Positions 14,972 to 20,403 of a DNA stretch of 20,403 bases are shown piece after piece (within the stretch, counting starts at the first letter, position 1; each line of letters starts with the position of its first letter). A model generated the notes under the pieces. It was not told where the DNA came from. It made no database searches and was given only the letters and a program-made list of their open reading frames with translations. The translations under genes were made by a program, and so were the position numbers. Source of the DNA: JADKIH01 sp031427625 (GTDB lineage Bacteria > Bacteroidota > Bacteroidia > AKYH767-A > 2013-40CM-41-45); NCBI GenBank assembly GCA_031427625.1, contig JANPNV010000169.1, positions 1 through 20,403 of the forward strand, in the 5' to 3' direction.

Positions 14972-15011
14972 ATTCTCAATCCCGAAACTTCGGGACTCAA
15001 ATTCTCAAATT
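14972..15011 (-). repeat. Mosaic repeat, partial copy C (inverted)
   Basis: On the minus strand this reads two octamers AATTTGAG (15011-15004 and 15003-14996), the palindrome TCCCGAAGTTTCGGGA (14995-14980) and TTGAG (14979-14975), the same order and phase as the left end of copies A and B. The core and heptamer parts are missing. It ends 2 nt before the TTG used as the start of the kinase-like gene. Confidence 0.8.
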
Positions 15012-15013
15012 AC

Positions 15014-16042
15014 TTGAACAGTATTAGCAAAAAGAAACACAATTACAGAATCAACGAAGAGTTGTATCTCTATCTGGAAGAATTTGGCCGGACATCAGAT
15101 CTGCCTTTTTTTTACAGCGATTTGCTTCGGTATAATTATTCGATACCGCTTACGAATAAGGCAGGGGAGGATACTTTGTGGGAGACTGTTTTTTATCAGC
15201 CGGGAGAGACGGAGGAATTAAATCATAAGCTCGTCAAGACGTATGCGATGATGAAGGTAGAAGGCGATATGTCGCTGATGGAACATCTTTACGTCGACAG
15301 AATTGACTACTGTCCGTTCGGTAATTCACGACCATTCCGCATACGAATTAAGAATCAGTACAACGACAACTACGATTATTTTTATGTGAAGCTTGCTGAT
15401 GCATCACGTGTTTACGGACTCGAATTTGAAGACATACTTTCTCCAAACAGGATAAATTATCTGGTAAATGTGGATACGATTATTGAGGAACACATCATCG
15501 GTATTCCCGGCGACCAATTTATTAAACACAATCTGAAAGATTTTTCAGTCAACCATACACGCTTAGCAAAGGAATTTATTAAATTTAATGAACGGTGTTT
15601 CGTGCGATTGTTAGGTGATATGAGAAGTTATAATTTCATCATAGACATGACGGCCGACTTTGACGACACGCAGTTCCGATTTCGTGCAATAGATTTCGAT
15701 CAGCAATGTTATGAGGGGAAGAAGACGCTATATCTTCCACAGTATTTCAAGGATAATAATCCTTATGTTGAATTATGTGTCAAGTACATCAACAGTGAGA
15801 CAGTTAAGCAGTATCAACTCGAAGAACGTTCTTTAATGGGAAAAAGGGTGAGGACGGCCAGATTCCGGCTTGCCTCACTTTTGGAAGTAATGGAAAACGA
15901 TGAGATTTCTCAGAAAGATAAGATTGTTCAACTTCGAACGGAACTGGCTGATCATTACAAGAAAGAAGCTTTTCTGAAATGCAGGTCAATGGGCCATATT
16001 ATGAAGCTAAGTCTCGAGTTGCTGGTCGCACATCCACATTAA
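15014..16042 (+). CDS. Kinase-fold-like conserved hypothetical protein, start uncertain
   Basis: A 342-residue protein with no family I can name. Its motifs fit a protein-kinase-like fold: a candidate beta-3 lysine K126 in YFYVKLAD; an acidic helix (LEFEDIL, E137/E139); a hinge-like IIEEHIIGIPGDQF (158-169); a catalytic-loop match GDMRSYNFII, in which D202 and N207 have the D-x4-N spacing; and AIDFDQ (D227), matching the metal-binding DFG position 25 residues after D202. About 110 residues follow, helical and charged. APH-, CotH- and HipA-like kinases share such motifs, and I cannot choose among them. The frame has no ATG before M79, too late to be the start; the TTG at 15014 is the first usual start, and the frame is open upstream to a stop at 14876-14878. 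Inverted repeat copy C lies directly before it, so the original 5' end may be lost or altered. Confidence 0.65.
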   Translation: MNSISKKKHNYRINEELYLYLEEFGRTSDLPFFYSDLLRYNYSIPLTNKAGEDTLWETVFYQPGETEELNHKLVKTYAMMKVEGDMSLMEHLYVDRIDYCPFGNSRPFRIRIKNQYNDNYDYFYVKLADASRVYGLEFEDILSPNRINYLVNVDTIIEEHIIGIPGDQFIKHNLKDFSVNHTRLAKEFIKFNERCFVRLLGDMRSYNFIIDMTADFDDTQFRFRAIDFDQQCYEGKKTLYLPQYFKDNNPYVELCVKYINSETVKQYQLEERSLMGKRVRTARFRLASLLEVMENDEISQKDKIVQLRTELADHYKKEAFLKCRSMGHIMKLSLELLVAHPH

Positions 16043-16084
16043 AAAGTTAAAATTTGTTAAACATTTTCGGTTTTTAATGAAGTG

Positions 16085-16098
16085 AAATTTATAAATTT
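16085..16098. repeat. AT-only palindrome AAATTTATAAATTT
   Basis: A perfect 14-nt palindrome 39 nt upstream of the candidate -7 box of the efflux operon. Its place, just above the promoter, would suit an operator or an upstream activating site, but AT-only palindromes also arise by chance in this base composition. Confidence 0.3.
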
Positions 16099-16136
16099 TA
16101 TCCTACCTGATTCTTAAAAAACTTAACCATTTTTTT

Positions 16137-16144
16137 TAGCTTTG
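16137..16144 (+). promoter_or_regulatory. Candidate -7 promoter box (TAGCTTTG) of the efflux operon
   Basis: TAGCTTTG is a full match to TAnnTTTG and lies 69 nt before the ATG at 16214. At the -33 position only TTC/TTA triplets are found. Unlike the boxes at 3816 and 6539, this one implies a real 5' leader of about 60 nt. Confidence 0.5.
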
Positions 16145-16213
16145 CGCACATTAAGAATTATTGCAATTCCTTGATATTTTGGCAACTAATCGATTTAAAT
16201 CATCCAGACAATA

Positions 16214-17641
16214 ATGATGAGGCATTTTATTTTTGGATTAATACTTATTTTCTCCTTTACACATGACGCCCTCTCGCAGCAATCCTGGACATTGCAGCAA
16301 TGTATTGATCGTGCTTTGCAATATAACATACAGATAAAGCAGTCGTCGCTCAATAATGATCTCAATAAAATTCAGGTTTCTCAGAATACGGCCAATATGC
16401 TTCCGAGCATAAACGGTTCTGCATCGCAAAATTATTTTTTCGGAAGGAGTATTGATCCTTACACGAATATATTTACCGATCAGCAGGTGCGTTCAAATTC
16501 ATTTTCGTTAAATAGCACACTCTCACTTTTTCAGGGCTTGCAATTGCAGAATACATTAAAGGAAAGCAAACTGAATTTTCTGTCAAGTCAGAATGATCTG
16601 AAGAAAATTCAAAACGATATCAGCATAAATGTCGTCAATTATTACCTGCAGGTTTTGTATAATGAGGAACTAATGTCTATTTCTAAGGATCAGGTGGATG
16701 CTTCAGTGATCCAGCGTGACAGGATTAAAAGAATGTTTGAACTGGGTTCCGTGAACAAGGGAAATTATCTTGATATGGAATCCCAACTGGCAACAGATGA
16801 AGTAAAATTTATTCAAGCACAGTCGCAATTTGATCAGTCGGTACTTTCTCTTACGCAGTTGCTTGAACTGGATACTATCAAGAATTTTACAATCAGTAAA
16901 CCGGATGTTGCATTACCATTATTCGATAATTTACAAGTGAATGTCGATGGCGTTTATTCATTGGCATTAAAAAATCAGCCCGACATAAAAAGTTCGGAGT
17001 ATAAAGTACTCGCTGCCGAAAAAGGATTGTCAGCAGCAAAAGGCGGATATTCTCCGCGTCTTTATCTTTCAGGATCTGTGAATACGAATTATTCGACTTC
17101 AAGCAAGGACATAGCTTATATTACTGGTCCACCGATCAGAACAATATCGGGATATACATCTTCCGGAGATACTGTTTTTACATATGTTCCCAATAACAGT
17201 CCTGTAATTTCTGATTCGCCATTCCGAAATCAGATCGATAATAATCTTGGGAAGTCAGTCGGATTTTCATTGCAGATTCCAATATTCAATGGACTTTCAA
17301 CACGTGCAACTATCAGCAGAGCTAAGATTAATCTTGAACAAAACCGTCTGAATAATGAACTGACACGGAAGAATCTTTACAAAAGCGTACAGCAGGCATT
17401 TGCTGATGCAGCCTCGTCGCAAAAAAAATATAATGCAGGAATACGTAGTGTAGATGCTCTTAAAGAATCGTTTATTTATAATCAACAGCGATTCGATCTG
17501 GGACTGATTAACACATACGATTATCTTCTGGCTAAAAATAATCTTGCCAATGCACAGGCAACATTGCTGCAGGCAAAATATGATTACATATTCAGGATAA
17601 AAATTCTCGACTTTTATCAGGGAAAACCATTGACCTTTTAA
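16214..17641 (+). CDS. TolC-family outer membrane efflux protein
   Basis: A 475-residue outer-membrane factor. A signal peptide (about residues 1-22, ending ALSQ) precedes WTLQQCIDRALQYNIQIKQSSL, the typical first helix of the outer membrane efflux (OEP) repeat. The segment FFGRSIDPYTNIFTDQQVRSN and LFQGLQLQNTL are characteristic of bacteroidotal TolC homologues. A second OEP half starts at about residue 245 (VYSLALKNQPDIKSSEYKVLAAEKGL) and ends with LGLINTYDYLLAKNNLANAQA. As a trimer it forms the outer-membrane/periplasmic channel of tripartite pumps and type I secretion. ATG codons at 16214 and 16217 are both possible. The adaptor gene follows 3 nt after its stop, so the two form an operon. 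Confidence 0.93.
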   Translation: MMRHFIFGLILIFSFTHDALSQQSWTLQQCIDRALQYNIQIKQSSLNNDLNKIQVSQNTANMLPSINGSASQNYFFGRSIDPYTNIFTDQQVRSNSFSLNSTLSLFQGLQLQNTLKESKLNFLSSQNDLKKIQNDISINVVNYYLQVLYNEELMSISKDQVDASVIQRDRIKRMFELGSVNKGNYLDMESQLATDEVKFIQAQSQFDQSVLSLTQLLELDTIKNFTISKPDVALPLFDNLQVNVDGVYSLALKNQPDIKSSEYKVLAAEKGLSAAKGGYSPRLYLSGSVNTNYSTSSKDIAYITGPPIRTISGYTSSGDTVFTYVPNNSPVISDSPFRNQIDNNLGKSVGFSLQIPIFNGLSTRATISRAKINLEQNRLNNELTRKNLYKSVQQAFADAASSQKKYNAGIRSVDALKESFIYNQQRFDLGLINTYDYLLAKNNLANAQATLLQAKYDYIFRIKILDFYQGKPLTF

Positions 17642-17644
17642 ATT

Positions 17645-19030
17645 ATGAAAAAGAAAAACAGTGTATTGAAATGGTTATTAATAATTGTTGTCGCTCTTAT
17701 TGTATTTGCCGTCATAGGCAAAAAAGCAGGTTGGATTGGCGGCGAAGAAAAGAAGAAAGTTACAGTTGAGAAAGCAAAGAAGCGCGATATTGTTGAATTG
17801 GTTTCTGCCAGCGGTAAAATACAACCCGAAGTAGAAGTGAAGATAAGTCCCGATGTTTCAGGCGAAATCGTAGAGCTTAGGGTGAAAGAAGGTGACCATG
17901 TAAAAAAAGGTGACCTATTGGTGAAAATTATTCCCGACATATACCAATCCTATCTCGATCGATCCGTGGCCGCATTAAATTCTTCCAAAGCGAATCTTGA
18001 AAATGCAAAGTCACGTCTTATTCAGTCGCAAAGTCAGTTTGAAAAATCGAAACTGACGTTTGACAGGACTAAAAAATTGTTTGATGAAAAACTAATTTCT
18101 CCTTCTGAATGGGAGAATGTAAAATCGGCAAACGAAGTGTCTATTGCTGAAGTTGAAGCAGCAAAACAAAATGTTGCTGCTTCCGATTATGGAGTGAGGA
18201 GTTCTGAAGCAAGTGTGAAAGAAGCGCAGGATAATCTTCGCAAGACGACCATCTTCGCTCCGGTTGATGGAACGATATCAAAATTAAATGTGGAAAAAGG
18301 TGAGAGGGTAGTAGGGACATCACAAATGGCGGGAACGGAATTACTCGTGCTTGCAAACCTGAACGAAATGGAAGTAAGCGTCGATGTGAATGAGAACGAC
18401 ATTGTTCGCGTGCATGTAGGTGATACCGCTTCAATAGAAGTTGATGCATACCTCGGAAAAAAGTTTTCAGGCATTGTTACGGAAGTTGCGAACTCTGCAA
18501 ACATTCAAGGTCTATCTGTCGATCAGGTCACAAACTTTACAGTTAAAGTCAGAATTCTCAGAGAATCTTATAGTGATATTGTTGATGCCGATCATCCTGA
18601 AAGAAATGTTTTCCATCCGGGAATGTCTGCAACAGTGGATATAAGAACAAAACATGTTTCAGACGTTTTAACAGTACCAATTCAGGCAGTAACGACACGT
18701 GATACTTCTGATAAGTCAAATATGAAAAAAGATTTCAAAAAAGATGAAACGGAAGATGAAGATGCTGTAAAGGTAACTGACGATAAAGAGAAGCAGCCAG
18801 TAGTAGAGAAGAAAGATATTGAATGCGTTTTTGTAGTAGATGGAAATACTGTTAAGATTGTTCCTGTCGTAACAGGCATTCAGGATAATAATTACATTCA
18901 GATTAAAAGCGGACTCACCGAAGGAGCGGAAGTTGTTTCTGCACCATATAATCTGATTGCCCGGCTTCTAAAAGGTGGCGACTTAATTGAGCGGGTGAAA
19001 AAAGAAGATTTATATTCAAACAAAAAATAA
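17645..19030 (+). CDS. Periplasmic adaptor (membrane fusion) protein, MacA/HlyD type
   Basis: A 461-residue adaptor with an N-terminal membrane anchor (about residues 9-28). The lipoyl halves are at about 65-100 (SPDVSGEIVELRVKEGDHV) and 200-220 (TIFAPVDGTISKLNVEKGE). Between them is a coiled-coil hairpin at about 100-195 (SVAALNSSKANLENAKSRL and onward). Beta-barrel and membrane-proximal domains follow (VDVNENDIVRVHVGD, HPGMSATVDI, VLTVPIQAV). A charged, low-complexity insert of about 40 residues near 353-392 (KKDFKKDETEDEDAVKV) interrupts the membrane-proximal part. It should link the TolC protein encoded just upstream to an inner-membrane transporter, most often the ABC permease MacB. No such transporter follows: 81 nt later comes tsaB. 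A partner encoded elsewhere is the likely answer. Confidence 0.9.
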   Translation: MKKKNSVLKWLLIIVVALIVFAVIGKKAGWIGGEEKKKVTVEKAKKRDIVELVSASGKIQPEVEVKISPDVSGEIVELRVKEGDHVKKGDLLVKIIPDIYQSYLDRSVAALNSSKANLENAKSRLIQSQSQFEKSKLTFDRTKKLFDEKLISPSEWENVKSANEVSIAEVEAAKQNVAASDYGVRSSEASVKEAQDNLRKTTIFAPVDGTISKLNVEKGERVVGTSQMAGTELLVLANLNEMEVSVDVNENDIVRVHVGDTASIEVDAYLGKKFSGIVTEVANSANIQGLSVDQVTNFTVKVRILRESYSDIVDADHPERNVFHPGMSATVDIRTKHVSDVLTVPIQAVTTRDTSDKSNMKKDFKKDETEDEDAVKVTDDKEKQPVVEKKDIECVFVVDGNTVKIVPVVTGIQDNNYIQIKSGLTEGAEVVSAPYNLIARLLKGGDLIERVKKEDLYSNKK

Positions 19031-19056
19031 TACTGTTTGTATTATTCATTAGGGAT

Positions 19057-19079
19057 TGATTATTTTTAAATCATAATCA
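19057..19079 (+). terminator. Weak hairpin between the adaptor gene and tsaB
   Basis: TGATTAT (19057-19063) pairs with ATAATCA (19073-19079) around a 9-nt loop. The stem is AT-rich and no T-run follows directly (CTCCGTTTTT comes next), so it is at best a weak terminator of the efflux operon. Confidence 0.3.
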
Positions 19080-19111
19080 CTCCGTTTTTATTTTCTTAAT
19101 CTGACTAATTT

Positions 19112-19789
19112 ATGTCCATAATACTCTGCATAGAATCGGCGACTCCAATATGCTCTGTGGCATTATTGAGAGATCGATCTGTTTTTTTGCGGGAGACGAA
19201 CGAAGGATTTAGTCATGCGGAGAAACTGACAGTTTTTATTTCAGAAGTATTGACTGAAGCAGGAATTAAGCCGACGGATGTCGATGCAATTGCTATAAGC
19301 AGCGGGCCCGGTTCATACACAGGGTTAAGAATTGGAGTAAGTGTTGCAAAAGGATTATGTTTTGCAATGGATAAACCGTTGATAAGTATCTCTACTCTTG
19401 AAGCCATGGCTGTAGCAGCGAAAACTGTTTTGCAATTAAAAAATAATGCACTTTATTGTCCGATGATCGATGCAAGGAGAATGGAAGTTTACGCGGCATT
19501 GTTTGATGAAAAAATAAAATTGCTGCATCCACCGGAAGCAATCGTAGTGACCGATGCTCTTTTTTCTGACTGGAGGAAGAACAATAAAATTTATTTCTTT
19601 GGTGATGGCGCGGAGAAATGCACAGCTCTGTTAAAAGAGGAAGATGGTTTTATGTATTGCAAGGGAATATTTCCATCTGCCATTCACATGACTGAGCTGG
19701 CGGAAATGAAATTTAGGAATGAGGAGTTTGAAGATGTTTCTTTGTTTGAGCCTGTTTATTTAAAAGAATATATGCCAGGGAGACGCTAG
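19112..19789 (+). CDS. tsaB: tRNA threonylcarbamoyladenosine biosynthesis protein TsaB
   Basis: A 225-residue ASKHA-fold protein, the usual length for TsaB. It opens with ILCIESATPICSVALL, the degenerate phosphate-binding segment, and carries the family signature SGPGSYTGLRIG at residues 64-75, followed by AKGLCFAMDKPLISISTLEAM. The central part includes PMIDARRMEVYAALF and FGDGAEKC. TsaB pairs with TsaD (and TsaE) to transfer the threonylcarbamoyl group to A37 of ANN-decoding tRNAs in the cytoplasm; it is itself not catalytic. ATG 19112 gives the expected N-terminus. The gene lies 81 nt after the efflux adaptor and converges with the next gene; with trhO it is the second tRNA anticodon-loop modification gene here, without operon linkage. 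Confidence 0.95.
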   Translation: MSIILCIESATPICSVALLRDRSVFLRETNEGFSHAEKLTVFISEVLTEAGIKPTDVDAIAISSGPGSYTGLRIGVSVAKGLCFAMDKPLISISTLEAMAVAAKTVLQLKNNALYCPMIDARRMEVYAALFDEKIKLLHPPEAIVVTDALFSDWRKNNKIYFFGDGAEKCTALLKEEDGFMYCKGIFPSAIHMTELAEMKFRNEEFEDVSLFEPVYLKEYMPGRR

Positions 19790-19908
19790 CTTTCAATATT
19801 AAGCTTGATGGAGCAAAAAGAGTTATGGCAGTACGTTTATTCTGCGTTCGTTCTATTGTGTCTGCAAATAACAAATTCGTGAAGTTTGCAATAGGTTTTT
19901 TAAGGATA

Positions 19909-20403
19909 TTATTTCTCTGTTGTTATATCAGCAGGAGGCGGTGCCATTGGCATAGAAGTGTGGTCAAGAATAATTACCATTTTACCGTCCTTAATTGCTT
20001 TGACTTCTGAATACCGACCGTCAAATACCATTGGCGAATCGTCTTCCATCGGCATAGTCCATCGAAATGTTCCGTGCCCAACAACTCCATCAGCAAAAGG
20101 AATATTATTAGTGCTTGTGTATTCAAGTTTTGCTCCTTTGCTAGATGCAAAGTCTCTCACATATCCCGCTTTTACAGCATCAAATCCATTTACTTGCATT
20201 TCGCTTGGAGGATAAGTTTTCAATTCAGGGCTATTCCAATACAGTTTCATAATTGCATCAGCATCGCCATTGTTAAATGCAACAAGAAACATACTGTCCA
20301 GTTCATTTGCAGCCGAAATCAAGTTGGAGGTTGAAACAATTGCTTCGTTTTTGCTCGTCTCACTATTGCAACTTCCCATTACTAATACAGTAAATGCACT
20401 CAG
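19909..20403 (-). CDS. NTF2/SnoaL-like (DUF4440-type) lipoprotein, 5' end outside the window
   Basis: The frame is open on the minus strand from the right edge to a TAA at 19911-19909; 164 residues are visible. An ATG at 20379 could serve as start, but the frame continues upstream as LSAFTVLVMGSC, a hydrophobic stretch ending in a lipobox-like MGSC. The true start therefore lies beyond the window, and the product should be a lipoprotein. The mature part is NTF2-like: an N-terminal helix (ELDSMFLVAFNNGDADAIMKLYW), then NGFDAVKAGYVRDFASSKGAKLEY, HGTFRWTMPMEDDSPMVFDGRYSEVKAIKDGKMVIILDHTSM, the usual order of SnoaL/ketosteroid isomerase-like domains. A short Pro-rich tail follows. Enzymatic or binding role unknown. 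Convergent with tsaB, with about 120 nt between them and no clear terminator. Confidence 0.8.
   Translation of the reverse strand: MSAFTVLVMGSCNSETSKNEAIVSTSNLISAANELDSMFLVAFNNGDADAIMKLYWNSPELKTYPPSEMQVNGFDAVKAGYVRDFASSKGAKLEYTSTNNIPFADGVVGHGTFRWTMPMEDDSPMVFDGRYSEVKAIKDGKMVIILDHTSMPMAPPPADITTEK

Larger units (their letters stand above)
14299..15013. other. Repeat-rich 715-bp intergenic region without a gene
   Basis: No credible coding frame is present between the divergent genes at 14298 (-) and 15014 (+). From left to right it holds a candidate minus-strand promoter (14367-14374), mosaic repeat copy B (14475-14608), a 13-nt palindrome AGCTGTAACAGCT (14610-14622), a 72-nt imperfect inverted repeat (14666-14737), a heptanucleotide array (14743-14854), a TATTTTCG near-promoter box (14914-14921) and the inverted partial repeat copy C (14972-15011). 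In 14375-14474 I see nothing I can name. Confidence 0.8.

Noticed and set aside
16039..16076. ATTAAAAA ... TTTTTAAT as a terminator of the kinase-like gene
   Set aside because: The arms contain only A and T and are separated by a long loop of about 25 nt, too weak to support.
18187..18504. Minus-strand open frames of about 100 codons inside the adaptor gene
   Set aside because: They overlap a well-supported gene, lack motifs and look like codon-bias shadows.
19785..19806. AGCTT ... AAGCT inverted repeat after tsaB as a terminator
   Set aside because: The stem is only 4-5 bp and no T-run follows.
19825..20010. A 61-codon + strand open frame after tsaB
   Set aside because: It overlaps the lipoprotein gene on the other strand and shows no motif or start context.

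Overview
The window reads as chromosomal DNA from a member of the Bacteroidota, probably near Chitinophagales/Sphingobacteriales or Cytophagales; I cannot place it more precisely. The grounds are a type IX secretion C-terminal domain, a GEVED-domain surface protein, promoter boxes of the form TAnnTTTG with little sign of Shine-Dalgarno sequences, and a respiratory cluster of the kind typical of the phylum (two subunit III genes, short subunit IV, SCO, DUF420, small Cys protein).

Region 1 (1-3608) is the distal part of a cytochrome c oxidase operon on the + strand: the end of heme o synthase, two different subunit III genes, subunit IV, a SCO copper chaperone, a DUF420 membrane protein and a 74-residue secreted/membrane CxxC protein. 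A palindromic terminator at 3586-3608 closes it. Region 2 (3816-9188) holds surface and tRNA-modification genes: a large secreted phosphoesterase with Ig-like, IPT/TIG and dockerin-like modules, then trhO (tRNA U34 hydroxylase) followed 2 nt later by a T9SS-exported GEVED protein. Region 3 (9224-13219) is a SAM-I riboswitch with a readable terminator/antiterminator switch controlling full-length cobalamin-dependent methionine synthase (metH).

Region 4 (13211-15013) is an accessory segment. A low-GC, minus-strand, overlapping gene pair (a gamma-glutamylcyclotransferase-like protein and a membrane-anchored protein of unknown function) lies between two direct copies of a roughly 133-bp mosaic repeat. 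This is followed by a 72-nt inverted repeat, a 16-unit heptanucleotide array and a third, inverted, partial repeat copy. The repeats appear to overwrite gene ends: copy A supplies the metH stop codon, and copy C ends two bases before the start of the next gene, which has no ATG start. That gene (15014-16042) is an unassigned protein with kinase-fold catalytic motifs.

Region 5 (16137-20403) contains a TolC/MacA-type efflux pair without an adjacent inner-membrane pump, tsaB (t6A tRNA modification), and, convergent to it, the visible part of an NTF2/SnoaL-like lipoprotein gene that runs off the right edge. No tRNA, rRNA, CRISPR array or transposase was seen. The best candidates for something undescribed are the mosaic octamer/palindrome/heptamer repeat family with its small gene island, and the kinase-like protein next to it.
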